Below, in pieces: positions 34,068-42,700 of a stretch of DNA of 64,000 nucleotides; position 1 is the first letter of the stretch, and the number at the start of each line of letters is the position of its first letter. Source of the stretch: Pseudomonadota bacterium (lineage in GTDB: Bacteria > Pseudomonadota > Alphaproteobacteria > Caulobacterales > Caulobacteraceae). The notes beneath the pieces were generated by a model. That model saw only the letters and a list, made by a program, of their open reading frames with translations, made no database searches and was not told where the DNA came from. The position numbers were made by a program, and so were the translations under genes. The stretch lies in contig JAEWJI010000010.1 in the NCBI GenBank assembly GCA_023386645.1, positions 1-64,000 on the forward strand, written 5' to 3'.

Positions 34068-35471
34068 TCAGAACTGGAAGTAGATGAAGGGAGCCACGCC
34101 CTCGGGCCGCACCGCCTCGACCAGCAGTATGGCCAGGCCGATCAGGATTCCCATGGTCAGGGACGGCGCGGCCTTGAGCCGTTCCGCCATGCCCTCGACC
34201 GCCCGGGGCGGCAGCCAGTGCATCGCAATGCCGCCAAGGATCAACGTCAGCAGGAAGGGCGTCAGCATCACCACCGGTCCGATCCGGCCCAGACCCTCAA
34301 GCATCTGCATGGCCAGGTCGAAGGTCTCCGCCCGGAACAGGATCCAGCCCAGGCAGACGATGTGGAAGGTGATCAGCCAGCCCAGCCATGCCGGCGGCCC
34401 CCTCCCCTCGCCCAGGATCGCGCGACCCAGCCTTTCGACCACCTGGACGCTCCCATGCAGGGCGCCCCAGGCCACGAAGGTCCAGGCTGCGCCATGCCAC
34501 AGCCCGCCAAGCAGCATGGTGATCATCACGTTGATGCCGGAGGAAACGAGCCCCTTCCGCCCGCCGCCCAGCGGCACATAGAGGTAGTCCCGCAGCCAGC
34601 TGGACAGGCTGATGTGCCACCGCCGCCAGAAGCTCTGCATCGAACTGGCCCGGTACGGCTGGTCGAAGTTGCGGGTAAAGGAATAGCCCAGGAGCGCCGC
34701 CAGCCCGATCGCCATGTCGGAATAGGCCGAGAAGTCGCAGTAGATCTGGATCGCATAGCCATAAACGGCGGCCGCGATGTCCAGGCTAGAATAGGCGCTG
34801 GGGTCGAAGAATACGGGGTCGACCAGCCGCGTCGCGAGCTCCGACGCGATCACCGTCTTCTTGAACAGCCCCCAAACGATCAGCAGCAATCCATGCGCGG
34901 CCATGGCCCGCGTCAGGCGGGGAACGCGACTGAACTGGGGCAACAGGTCGGAGGCCCTGACGATCGGTCCCGCCACCAGGTGCGGGAAGAAGCTCATCAG
35001 CAGCATGACATCCAGCAGGCTCCTAGCCGGCGGCGTCTTTCCGCGATGGACATCGACCAGGTAACTGATCCCCTGGAAGGTGAAGAAGGATATCCCGACC
35101 GGCAGGACGACCTGGAGCAGCGGCAGGTCCCGCTCCCACCCGAACCGGGCCAACAGTTCCACCGCCTGCTCGACGAAGAAGCCGTAGTATTTGAAAAAGC
35201 CCAGGATCAGCAGGTTGGTCGCGACGCCCAGGCCTACGATCCACTTGCGCCGGCCCTGGTCGTCGCTGCGTGCGATCAGCGCCGCCGCGCCCCAGTTCAG
35301 GATCGCCGAGGCGATCAGCAGGCCGACGAACCGCCAGTCCCACTGGGCGTAGAAGACCCAACTGGCCAGCAGCAGGAACAGCTTTCGCCGCTCGTTTTCG
35401 CGATCCAGCGACCAGGCGGTGAAATAGACGAAGAGGAAGAAGACGCCGAAGGCGAGCGTCGGGAACAGCAC
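34068..35471 (-). CDS. MBOAT family O-acyltransferase (AlgI-like)
   Basis: The 467-residue membrane protein begins with a GTG immediately after the preceding stop. It has about ten hydrophobic segments. The family core includes PVGISFFTFQGISYLVDV, FPHLVAGPIVRASDLLPQ, RNFDQPYRASSMQSFWRRWH and the catalytic region LLGGLWHGAAWTFVAWGALH with the invariant His. AlgI-type MBOATs pass acyl (usually acetyl) groups across the inner membrane for O-acetylation of exopolysaccharide or peptidoglycan. Two SGNH proteins upstream in the same operon support that role. Confidence 0.93.
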   Translation of the reverse strand: MLFPTLAFGVFFLFVYFTAWSLDRENERRKLFLLLASWVFYAQWDWRFVGLLIASAILNWGAAALIARSDDQGRRKWIVGLGVATNLLILGFFKYYGFFVEQAVELLARFGWERDLPLLQVVLPVGISFFTFQGISYLVDVHRGKTPPARSLLDVMLLMSFFPHLVAGPIVRASDLLPQFSRVPRLTRAMAAHGLLLIVWGLFKKTVIASELATRLVDPVFFDPSAYSSLDIAAAVYGYAIQIYCDFSAYSDMAIGLAALLGYSFTRNFDQPYRASSMQSFWRRWHISLSSWLRDYLYVPLGGGRKGLVSSGINVMITMLLGGLWHGAAWTFVAWGALHGSVQVVERLGRAILGEGRGPPAWLGWLITFHIVCLGWILFRAETFDLAMQMLEGLGRIGPVVMLTPFLLTLILGGIAMHWLPPRAVEGMAERLKAAPSLTMGILIGLAILLVEAVRPEGVAPFIYFQF

Positions 35472-36302
35472 CTAGCGGCCCTCCGCTCTGGCCCAGGCGG
35501 TCATCAGGTCGTCGAACAGCAGGCCGCCGATCCAATCGCCGCCCGTGTAGGTGAAGTGGACATGGTCGCCCCGCACGAGAGGCTCGGGCCCCAGGGTCAG
35601 GCGATGCGCCGCGCAGTCTCCCCCCATCCGCCCTTTCCAGTCCCAGAAGGCGACATCCATGTCCGCCGCCGCCTGGTGCTGCACGTCCCGCACCAGACCG
35701 AGCAGACGCGGCTCCGACCACCGGCCGTCGGGATCGTCGGCGCAGTGGCCGCCGCCTTCGCCGCGCATGGCTTCGGGAGCGCCAAGCAGCAGGATGGCGG
35801 CCGAGGGGGCAACGGCGCGCAGGCGGTCGATCTCGCTCCTCAACCGTCTGTCGAACGCCGTGGGCTCCATCAGGTCGTCGAAACCGTCGTTGGTCCCGAA
35901 GGCGACGACGATCAGGTCCGGGGCGGGCCGCAACTCCGGCAGGTCGACGCGATCGCTCAGCTCGGCCAGGGTCGCGCCGACCTGGGCGTGGCTTTCGATG
36001 GCGACGGGGAGGCCCAGACGCGCCTCCAGCCGACGCTGGAGAGAGCCGGTGATCAGGCCGCCGGCGGTGTGGCTGTCGCCATACTGCACGATCCGCACAG
36101 GCCGGTCGGACGACAGGGTGCGGAAAAAGGGATCAAGCGCATGCGGCTGGCAAAGGCCGTCCGGGCAGACGGCGCTCACCGGCGAAGGCAGGGGCGTCCA
36201 CGGCCGTTCCTGAGCATTGGCCACTTCAACTGTCGCGAAAGCCAGGAGGCCGCTCAGCCCGGAGAAAACCCGGGCCCACCGGTGTCCGCGACCGGGACTC
36301 AC
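35472..36302 (-). CDS. Exported SGNH/GDSL-type hydrolase or acyltransferase
   Basis: The 276-residue protein has a signal peptide ending VEVANAQ (about residue 31) and SGNH blocks: YGDSHTAGG (Ser nucleophile), a Gly in GATLAELSDR, FGTNDGFDD (Asn), and the catalytic Asp-x-x-His in GDHVHFTYTG. The GTG start overlaps the stop of the upstream SGNH gene. The MBOAT gene begins right at its stop. This is the layout of a periplasmic O-acetyl transferase working with an AlgI-like acyl exporter (AlgX/PatB-like function), though it could be an esterase. Confidence 0.85.
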   Translation of the reverse strand: MSPGRGHRWARVFSGLSGLLAFATVEVANAQERPWTPLPSPVSAVCPDGLCQPHALDPFFRTLSSDRPVRIVQYGDSHTAGGLITGSLQRRLEARLGLPVAIESHAQVGATLAELSDRVDLPELRPAPDLIVVAFGTNDGFDDLMEPTAFDRRLRSEIDRLRAVAPSAAILLLGAPEAMRGEGGGHCADDPDGRWSEPRLLGLVRDVQHQAAADMDVAFWDWKGRMGGDCAAHRLTLGPEPLVRGDHVHFTYTGGDWIGGLLFDDLMTAWARAEGR

Positions 36303-37180
36303 GCCGCGGGCGATGCGGCCTGATCAGCCAGCCCCGCGTCCCGCTTCAGCCGCTCCGCGACGGCGCCGCTCATCCGCAGGTAGCCCGCCATCGACATATG
36401 AATCCCGTCGTTGGCCCGCACCAGCTGACGCCGACCCGTCGCAGGGTTGGTCAGGTAGGCGTCGTACTCGCCTTCCCCGCTGGAGGTCAGGGCAACGGTG
36501 TCCACATAGGGCACGTGCAGCGCCTCCATCCGCTCCGAGACCACCGCGTTGATCAGAGCCATCATCTGGTCGAACGTCGCCCGCTTCATCCTGGGCAGCC
36601 CGACCCAGTAAACCGCAACGTCCCGGCTTCGGAGCAAGGCCACGAGGTCGTCGATCCGCTTCGCGTAGGCCCGCTTCCAGCCCTCCGTCCCGAAATCGTG
36701 GATCTGCCCGTCCAGGCTGATCCCCTGGGCGTCGTTGGTGCCGAATAGGATGACCGCCACGTCGACCGGCTGCTGGTCCAGTTGACGCGCCGTCTTGGCC
36801 TGGATGTCGACGTAGTCGTAGCGCGACAGGCCGGTCGACACCTCGCTGAACTTCGTCACCGTCACGCCCGGCTGGTCCTTCAGGTCGCGGTACAGACCGG
36901 CCCAGACGCCATCAGCCATGGAGTCGCCGAAGACGCCGATCCTCATCACGCCGGTTTGGCGCAGACGCTCGTCCAGCGGGGTCACGAGGGGCGCGGGGGC
37001 TGCCACTGGCGCGGGCGCGACCGCCGGCGTGATCTGGGCCGGCGAGGCCGAGGCGTTAGCGGTCCCGCCGAGCATGAGGGTCGGCCGGCGCAGCCAGTCG
37101 CGACCGTCCGGCGTCAGCGCCAGGCCGATCACGACGCCCACGATCAGCGCCGCCGTCAATGCATTGATGCCTGCCCGCAC
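36299..37180 (-). CDS. Membrane-anchored SGNH (DUF459-type) protein
   Basis: The 293-residue protein starts at a GTG. An N-terminal membrane segment (INALTAALIVGVVIGLAL) is followed by a Pro/Ala-rich linker and a periplasmic SGNH domain. The blocks are IGVFGDSMADGVWAG (Ser), VILFGTNDAQG (Asn), and ANDGIHMSMAGYLRM (Asp/His dyad). The DUF459 family is typically found beside MBOAT proteins. It is the first gene of the four-gene unit. Having two different SGNH proteins with one MBOAT suggests separate steps, for example transfer and removal, but this is inference. Confidence 0.88.
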   Translation of the reverse strand: MRAGINALTAALIVGVVIGLALTPDGRDWLRRPTLMLGGTANASASPAQITPAVAPAPVAAPAPLVTPLDERLRQTGVMRIGVFGDSMADGVWAGLYRDLKDQPGVTVTKFSEVSTGLSRYDYVDIQAKTARQLDQQPVDVAVILFGTNDAQGISLDGQIHDFGTEGWKRAYAKRIDDLVALLRSRDVAVYWVGLPRMKRATFDQMMALINAVVSERMEALHVPYVDTVALTSSGEGEYDAYLTNPATGRRQLVRANDGIHMSMAGYLRMSGAVAERLKRDAGLADQAASPAA

Positions 37181-37381
37181 GCCCTTCCCCGACGCGAAAC
37201 CCGAGCGGTCACCTTAACCGAACCCCAGGCGGCGCAGAACCGGCCGCGCGCCTCAGGGGAAGAAAAAGGTTAATAGTGGGCCGGGCCGGGTGCGGCCGCC
37301 CGGCGCTTGCCCCAAGCGCCGCCGCGTCCTAGACCGGCCTCACGCCGCGATTATTCATCAGACGGTGAAAAGAGGGAGCGC

Positions 37382-38086
37382 ATGCGCAAGATCTATCCGG
37401 ACGCCAAGTCCGCGCTCGAGGGTCTGACCTTCGACGGCATGACCGTCATGTCAGGCGGGTTCGGCCTGTGCGGCATTCCCGAGTTCCTGATCGCGGCGCT
37501 GCGCGATTCGGGCGCCAAGGGCCTGACGGTCATCTCCAACAACGCCGGGGTCGATGGTTTCGGCCTGGGACAGCTCCTGGAGACGCGCCAGATCGCGAAG
37601 ATGATCTCGTCATACGTCGGCGAGAACAAGGAGTTCGAACGGCAGTACCTGGCCGGGGAGCTGGAACTGGAGTTCAACCCCCAGGGCACCCTGGCCGAGC
37701 GCATTCGCGCCGGCGGCGCCGGCATCCCGGCGTTCTTCACCGCCACGGGCGTCGGCACCCTGGTCGCCGAGGGCAAGGAAGTGCGCGAGTTCGACGGCCG
37801 CCAGTACGTGATGGAGACCGGCCTGATCGCGGACCTGTCGATCGTGAAGGCCTGGAAGGCCGACGAGCGCGGCAACCTGGTGTTCCGCAAGACCGCCCGG
37901 AACTTCAACCCGATGATGGCGACGGCGGGCAAGGCCTGCGTGGTCGAGGTCGAGGAGATCGTGCCGGTGGGCTCGCTTGACCCCGACCACATCCACACGC
38001 CCGGCATCTATGTCGACCGGATCATCAAGAGCACGCCGGAGAAGCGCATCGAACAGCGCACCGTCCGCCAGAGGGTTCCTGCGTGA
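37382..38086 (+). CDS. scoA: 3-oxoacid CoA-transferase subunit A
   Basis: This subunit of succinyl-CoA:3-ketoacid CoA-transferase activates acetoacetate. The ATG at 37382 has GAGGGAG just upstream. In 234 residues, MSGGFGLCGIPEFLI and ISNNAGVDGFGLG are subunit A signatures, and GGAGIPAFFTATGVGT is the Gly-rich loop. Subunit B, with the catalytic Glu, is encoded about 440 bases further on. The intervening gene starts by overlapping this stop. Confidence 0.95.
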   Translation: MRKIYPDAKSALEGLTFDGMTVMSGGFGLCGIPEFLIAALRDSGAKGLTVISNNAGVDGFGLGQLLETRQIAKMISSYVGENKEFERQYLAGELELEFNPQGTLAERIRAGGAGIPAFFTATGVGTLVAEGKEVREFDGRQYVMETGLIADLSIVKAWKADERGNLVFRKTARNFNPMMATAGKACVVEVEEIVPVGSLDPDHIHTPGIYVDRIIKSTPEKRIEQRTVRQRVPA

Positions 38087-38526
38087 CGAACAGGGCCAAC
38101 TGGCCGCTGATGCTAGCGGGCGCCGGTAGCGTCGCCGCCGCTGTCGCCCATATCGCATGCATCCTTGGCGGCCCGGACTGGTACCGGTTCGTCGGCGCGG
38201 GCGAAGCCATGGCGCGATCGGTCGAACAAGGGCACTGGCAACCCCATGCCATGACGGCCGGAATCGCCGTCGTGCTGTTCGGTTGGGCCTGGTTTGCTTT
38301 CGCCGCGGCCGGGAAAGCGCCGCGACCGCCCCTGCTGCGCACCGGTCTGATCGCCATCATCATCGTCCTAATGTTGAGGGCTGGGGCCGCCTTGCTGCCG
38401 GGCGTTTGGACTGCGGAATACAGCCCCACCTTCATCATCGCTTCTTCTCTGATCGTTCTGGCGCTGGGCCTTGCGTTCCTGATCGGGACCATCAAGGCCT
38501 GGACCGCCCTGTCCAAGAGGACCTGA
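38083..38526 (+). CDS. Four-helix membrane protein between scoA and scoB
   Basis: A GTG overlapping the scoA TGA starts a 147-residue protein with about four hydrophobic segments (near 8-25, 57-77, 86-105 and 115-138). The family is not recognised; the pattern VAHIACILGGPDWYRFVGAG resembles small uncharacterised membrane proteins of alphaproteobacteria. Translation is coupled to scoA and scoB begins three bases after its stop, so it is embedded in the CoA-transferase operon. A role in substrate or product passage is possible but unproven. Confidence 0.8.
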   Translation: MTNRANWPLMLAGAGSVAAAVAHIACILGGPDWYRFVGAGEAMARSVEQGHWQPHAMTAGIAVVLFGWAWFAFAAAGKAPRPPLLRTGLIAIIIVLMLRAGAALLPGVWTAEYSPTFIIASSLIVLALGLAFLIGTIKAWTALSKRT

Positions 38527-38529
38527 CCC

Positions 38530-39189
38530 ATGCCCCGCACCCGCGAACAACTGGCCGAACGCGCCGCCCGCGAGCTCCAGGACGGCTTCTATGTGAACCT
38601 GGGGATCGGCATCCCTACCCTGGTGGCCAATTACATTCCCGAGGGGATGACGGTGACCCTGCAGTCGGAGAACGGCATGCTGGGCATGGGCCCCTTCCCC
38701 TACGAGGGCGAGGAGGACCCGGACCTGATCAATGCCGGCAAGCAGACGATCACGGAAATTCCCGAGAGCGCCTATTTCAGCTCGGCGGACAGCTTCGCCA
38801 TGATCCGGGGCGGGCACATCAACCTGTCGATCCTGGGGGCCATGGAGGTCGCGCAGAATGGCGACATCGCGAACTGGATGATCCCCGGCAAGCTGGTGAA
38901 GGGCATGGGCGGGGCCATGGACCTGGTCGCTGGCGTAAAGCGCGTTGTCGTGGTCATGGAACACGCCAACAAGCACGGCCAGTCCAAGGTGCTGAAGGCC
39001 TGCACCCTGCCTCTGACCGGCACCGGCGTGGTCAGCCGGATCATCACCGACCTGGCGGTGTTCGACGTCAAGCCGGACGGTTCGGGCCTGGAGTTGATCG
39101 AGCTGGCCGACGGCGTGACCCTGGACGAGGTCGCGGCGAAGACCGAAGCCGACTACGTGGTTTCCGAAAGCCTGAAGTCGCTGGCATAG
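38530..39189 (+). CDS. scoB: 3-oxoacid CoA-transferase subunit B
   Basis: The 219-residue subunit carries the catalytic Glu in LQSENGMLGMGPFP, where the enzyme-CoA thioester forms. Other signatures are YVNLGIGIPTLVANYIPEG, GGHINLSILGAMEVAQNGDI and the Gly-rich GKLVKGMGGAMDLV. With ScoA it forms the heteromeric transferase that moves CoA from succinyl-CoA to acetoacetate, giving acetoacetyl-CoA for thiolase. A thiolase gene is found at 62292. Confidence 0.96.
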   Translation: MPRTREQLAERAARELQDGFYVNLGIGIPTLVANYIPEGMTVTLQSENGMLGMGPFPYEGEEDPDLINAGKQTITEIPESAYFSSADSFAMIRGGHINLSILGAMEVAQNGDIANWMIPGKLVKGMGGAMDLVAGVKRVVVVMEHANKHGQSKVLKACTLPLTGTGVVSRIITDLAVFDVKPDGSGLELIELADGVTLDEVAAKTEADYVVSESLKSLA

Positions 39190-39231
39190 TGACGCTCGGC
39201 CAGCCCGAAGCGCTGGCGCGGGAGGCAGGCG

Positions 39232-40287
39232 ATGGCGTTTGACGGCGGTTTCAAACTCGGCGGCGGGGCCCCCTCGCCCGATCCGGAGCGGATCGGCGCC
39301 GTTCGTGATGAACTTGTCGGCGCCGATGCAGCCCGGCACGAGGGTTTCGGCGAGGAGGCTCGGCAGGCCGTGGTTGCGGGCCTGGACCGGCTGTCGGCCG
39401 AACTGAAGTCCGCCGATCTCGACGACTGCGCCCACGCCCTGGAGCGGGTGCGGGACCGACTGGCGGCGCTGGAGCCCAACAGCCTCACGCCGCGCGGCTG
39501 GTTCGACAGCCGGGGCAAGCGGCTGAAACGATTCCGACTCCAGTTCCAGGACGCCTGGCGCGAACTGGCGGAACACGGCGGAACCTTGAGCGCACGGGCC
39601 GGGTCGATCGGCCAGAGGGAGGGCCGGGTCGAGAGCGTCCTGACCGACCTGCGGGCCGCCATCGCCGAACTGGACGCCTGGATCGCCGGCGGGATCGAGG
39701 CCCTGAGGCGGACGCATGCGCCTCAGGCGGCGGCCGCCACGGCCCCGGTGGAGCTCCAATCCGGGGCGGAGGCCCCCGTGGAGGCCGTCCCACAGGACGC
39801 CCCGTCAGAACCCGCCGAACCGGAGGCGTCTGCCGAGCCGGCGACGCCGGTGGACCAGCAACCCGCCCCCGAGGCCGTCTCCAGACCAGAAGACCAGCCT
39901 GCCGAAACCGACGGCGGAGCAACTGAAGCGGCCCAGACGCCGGACCCAGAGCCCGACCCGCAGGACCGACTGCGCGAGCGGCTGGCGGCCTTGGTCGAGA
40001 CTCGGGACGCGGCGGTCCGCAGCCTGCCTGTCGCCCGCGCGATCCAGAACGCGGAATGGCGCACGCCCGAGGCGCTCAGGGCCGCCGGCCAGGCGCTGGA
40101 GGACTGGCGCGACCGCTGGACCTGCGACCTTGGTCTCGGCGGCAAAAAGCCCCGCAAGGTCCGCCCGGAGCCTCGACTGCTGGCCGAGGCCAAACAGGTC
40201 CTGGCGGACGCCTGCGCGGCGGCAGAGGGCGCTCTGGCGACAGCCCGGGCGCGACGGGTGGAGATCGAGAGCCGGCGGCGTACCTAG
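39232..40287 (+). CDS. Unrecognised two-part helical protein with acidic Pro/Ala linker
   Basis: The 351-residue protein falls in three parts. The N-terminal part (1-165) is helical and contains GWFDSRGKRLKRFRLQFQDA and LTDLRAAIAELDAWIAGGIE, which faintly recalls the N-terminal helical region of TelA/KlaA tellurite-resistance proteins. The central part (165-245) is a disordered Pro/Ala/Glu linker. The C-terminal part (245-351) is a second charged helical region with RPEPRLLAEAKQVLADACAAA. No signal or membrane segment. It begins 42 bases after scoB. The TelA similarity is weak and unchecked. Confidence 0.7.
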   Translation: MAFDGGFKLGGGAPSPDPERIGAVRDELVGADAARHEGFGEEARQAVVAGLDRLSAELKSADLDDCAHALERVRDRLAALEPNSLTPRGWFDSRGKRLKRFRLQFQDAWRELAEHGGTLSARAGSIGQREGRVESVLTDLRAAIAELDAWIAGGIEALRRTHAPQAAAATAPVELQSGAEAPVEAVPQDAPSEPAEPEASAEPATPVDQQPAPEAVSRPEDQPAETDGGATEAAQTPDPEPDPQDRLRERLAALVETRDAAVRSLPVARAIQNAEWRTPEALRAAGQALEDWRDRWTCDLGLGGKKPRKVRPEPRLLAEAKQVLADACAAAEGALATARARRVEIESRRRT

Positions 40288-40292
40288 CCCCC

Positions 40293-40330
40293 TGGCGCGC
40301 ATCGGCGCGCCATCGTCTGGACGATCCAGA
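40293..40330. terminator. Candidate bidirectional terminator, two adjacent hairpins
   Basis: Between two converging genes, TGGCGCGC and GCGCGCCA form a perfect 8-bp stem around an ATCG loop (40293-40312). A second stem follows, TCTGGA/TCCAGA around CGA (40316-40330), then AAAT. No long T tract is present on the plus strand. Confidence 0.55.
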
Positions 40331-40337
40331 AAATCCG

Positions 40338-40955
40338 TCAGCCCGCCACGCTCTCCGTCCAGGAGACGATCTGGGTGTTGAGGTCGCGAGTGGCGATATC
40401 GAACGCTTCGACGATGGCGCTGACGCGGTTTTCCGTGGTCGGCTGGCGGACGATGAAGCTGTTCTCCGCCAGGACCGTGCGTTCCGGGTAGCGAAGGACG
40501 CGAGCGCGGACGGAGATGACCACCTCCGGCGCGGTCTCCGGCGCGGCGTAGCGGGCCTCGAAGGCCTGGATGTTGATGTCCAGCGTCCGCTGGGCGGTCG
40601 AGGCCTCGCGCAGGTTGATCAGACGGATCGCCGAGGACTGCGAGGCGAAGGCGGCCTGGAGGCTCTGGCCGTACAGATCCTCGGCCGGAGACACCCAGCG
40701 CGCGCCCTTGATGTAGGCGGCCTCATAGCCGGTGACGCCCAGGATGCGATCGCCACGCGCGGCCTCTGGAAACTCCACCGGCCGCATGAGCACGGGGATC
40801 GGAGACTGGCCGGCGGGCGCCGTCGGGGTCCGGTCCGTGTCGGTGCCGAAGCGATAGAGCTGGACCGGGTCGGGGCTGGACAGCAGGGCGCAGGCGCCGA
40901 GCGTCAGGCCCGCCAGCGACACCGCCGCCAGTCGATTGAATGAGCGAAGGATCAT
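40338..40955 (-). CDS. ABC-type transport auxiliary lipoprotein (Mla/PqiC-like)
   Basis: The 205-residue protein has a lipobox, LTLGAC, at about residues 17-22, so the mature lipoprotein starts at Cys. The rest resembles the ABC_trans_aux (PqiC-like) fold: DPVQLYRFG, IPVLMRPVEFPEAARGDRIL, and GARWVSPAEDLYGQSLQAAF. Such lipoproteins sit on the outer membrane and dock MCE proteins. The ATG overlaps the stop of the mlaD-like gene by 4 bases. Confidence 0.88.
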   Translation of the reverse strand: MILRSFNRLAAVSLAGLTLGACALLSSPDPVQLYRFGTDTDRTPTAPAGQSPIPVLMRPVEFPEAARGDRILGVTGYEAAYIKGARWVSPAEDLYGQSLQAAFASQSSAIRLINLREASTAQRTLDINIQAFEARYAAPETAPEVVISVRARVLRYPERTVLAENSFIVRQPTTENRVSAIVEAFDIATRDLNTQIVSWTESVAG

Positions 40956-41890
40956 GGCTGGACCTCCAGTTCGTTGGACGCCGGGCGGCCGATGAAGTCG
41001 CGCGGGCTGGACCGCACCTCGTCGATCAGGCCCTGAAGCGAGCGGGTGGCCTCGTCCAGCGACTGGATGGTCTGCTGGAGCTGCGGCAGGGTGGTGGTGG
41101 CGAAGTCGCCGACCGGCCTCTCCAGGCCCGTGGCCGTGCGATTGATCGAGGCGATGGCCTCGCGCGCCTCGCTGGTCGCCTGGTTGATATTAGCCAGAGC
41201 CGGGCGGGCGTCGGTCTGGACGCCGGTGCGCAGGTCGGTGGCCAGGGCTTCCCATTCGCCGACGGCGGAGTTGGCGCGGGTGAGCGCCTGCTCCAGCTGC
41301 TGCAGCATCCCTTTGCGGGCCTCGAACTCGGTTGTCACCGCCTCGACGTTCTTCAGGCTGGTGGAGAAGCTGCGGATGTTGTCGTCCGAGAGCACGCGAT
41401 TGATGCGGTTGAGCGCATCGACCGTCTGGGCCAGGACGGTGCCTGAACCCGACAGCAGCTCGGCGATCGGCGACGGCTGGCTCTGGATCACGGGCACGAC
41501 GTTGTCGGCGTACTGGGTCTTCAACAGGGCGCTGCCCTCGGTCCCTGCGGTGATCTGGATGTAGTTCAGGCCGGTGATCCCCTGGGGCTCCAGCTGGGCG
41601 CGGGAGGTGACGCGGACCGGCGTGGTGCCGTTCAGACGCACGCGCGCGATCACCTGGTCGCCCTTCCTGGGGTCGAGGTTGAGGTCGGTCACCTCCCCCA
41701 CCCGGATTCCGTTGAAATGGACCTCGCCGCCTTCCGACAGGCCGCGCACCGGCCCATAGAACACGATGTCGTAGATGTCGTAGTCGTTGTTGAACTGGAG
41801 CCGCGCCAGCCAGATCGAGAACACCGCGAGCGCCGCCAGAAGGGCGACGGTGGCGATGCCGACGGCGGCGTAGTGTGCGTCTCTTTCCAT
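40952..41890 (-). CDS. mlaD: MlaD-like MCE-domain substrate-binding protein
   Basis: The 312-residue protein has one N-terminal membrane helix (about 9-29) and an MCE domain with DIVFYGPVRGLSEGGEVHFN, GIRVGEVTDL and TGLNYIQIT. A long helical C-terminal part (about 150-300) would form a tunnel or stalk in the hexamer, longer than in E. coli MlaD. It ferries phospholipid between the inner membrane transporter and the outer membrane. The gene lies 12 bases after the ATPase gene. Confidence 0.93.
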   Translation of the reverse strand: MERDAHYAAVGIATVALLAALAVFSIWLARLQFNNDYDIYDIVFYGPVRGLSEGGEVHFNGIRVGEVTDLNLDPRKGDQVIARVRLNGTTPVRVTSRAQLEPQGITGLNYIQITAGTEGSALLKTQYADNVVPVIQSQPSPIAELLSGSGTVLAQTVDALNRINRVLSDDNIRSFSTSLKNVEAVTTEFEARKGMLQQLEQALTRANSAVGEWEALATDLRTGVQTDARPALANINQATSEAREAIASINRTATGLERPVGDFATTTLPQLQQTIQSLDEATRSLQGLIDEVRSSPRDFIGRPASNELEVQP

Positions 41891-41902
41891 CGTCGGCCCT
41901 CC

Positions 41903-42700
41903 TCAGGCCGCCTGCTTGCCGGCGCGTCCGCGCGGGCCGAGGAAGTATTCACGAATCCAGGGGTGATCGGAACGCTCGAGCTCCGAAACCGGCGCCTTGG
42001 CCACCACCCGCCGGTCGGCCAGCACCGCGACCTTGTCGCAGATGGCGTACAGGCTATCGAGGTCGTGGGTGATCATGAAGACGGTCAGGCCCAGGTCGTC
42101 CGACAGTCGCCGGATCAGGTCGTCGAAGGCGGCCGCGCCGATGGGGTCGAGACCCGCGGTCGGCTCGTCCAGGAACAGCAGCTCGGGATCGAGCGCGAGC
42201 GCTCGGGCCAGGCCGACGCGCTTGCGCATGCCGCCAGACAGCTCAGCCGGCTTCTGGTGGTGGCTCTCGGGCTTGAGGCCGACCATGGCGATCTTCATCT
42301 CGGCCAGTTCGCGGATCACGTCACGCGGCAGACGGGTATGCTCGACCAGCGGCGAGGCGACGTTCTCCAGCACCGTCAGGGAAGAGAAAAGCGCCCCCTG
42401 CTGGAACAGGACGCCGGTGCGGCGCTCGACCTCGGCGGTCTGCTCGGGCGTCGCCTCGGCGGTGTCGTGGCCGAAGATGCGAACCGTTCCGCCATCGGCC
42501 TCCTTCAGGCCGATGATGGAGTTGAGCAGCACCGTCTTGCCGGTGCCCGAGCCGCCGACCACGCCCAGGACCTCGCCGCGCTCGACATCGAGGTCGAGGT
42601 CCTGATGGATCACCCGGTCGCCGAACTGGGTCAGCATGCCCCGGACCTCGATCAGGGTCTCGGGTTTGTTGGACGCCGATGAAGGGAGCCGAGCCGTCAC
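41903..42700 (-). CDS. mlaF: MlaF-like ABC transporter ATPase
   Basis: The GTG at 42700 overlaps the mlaE stop (GTGA), giving 265 residues; a longer upstream frame is a shadow of mlaE. Walker A is GGSGTGKTVLL, the ABC signature is LSGGMRKRVGLARAL, Walker B is LLFLDEPTAGLDP, and the switch His is in MITHD. The Q-loop is VLFQQGALFSSL, typical of Mla-type ATPases. It powers lipid transport with MlaE and MlaD. Confidence 0.95.
   Translation of the reverse strand: MTARLPSSASNKPETLIEVRGMLTQFGDRVIHQDLDLDVERGEVLGVVGGSGTGKTVLLNSIIGLKEADGGTVRIFGHDTAEATPEQTAEVERRTGVLFQQGALFSSLTVLENVASPLVEHTRLPRDVIRELAEMKIAMVGLKPESHHQKPAELSGGMRKRVGLARALALDPELLFLDEPTAGLDPIGAAAFDDLIRRLSDDLGLTVFMITHDLDSLYAICDKVAVLADRRVVAKAPVSELERSDHPWIREYFLGPRGRAGKQAA

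Noticed and set aside
34029..36323. 764-residue plus-strand open frame across the MBOAT/SGNH genes
   Set aside because: Composition (His, Gln, Arg, Pro-rich, no domains) is that of an antisense shadow in high-GC DNA; the minus strand encodes clear MBOAT and SGNH motifs.
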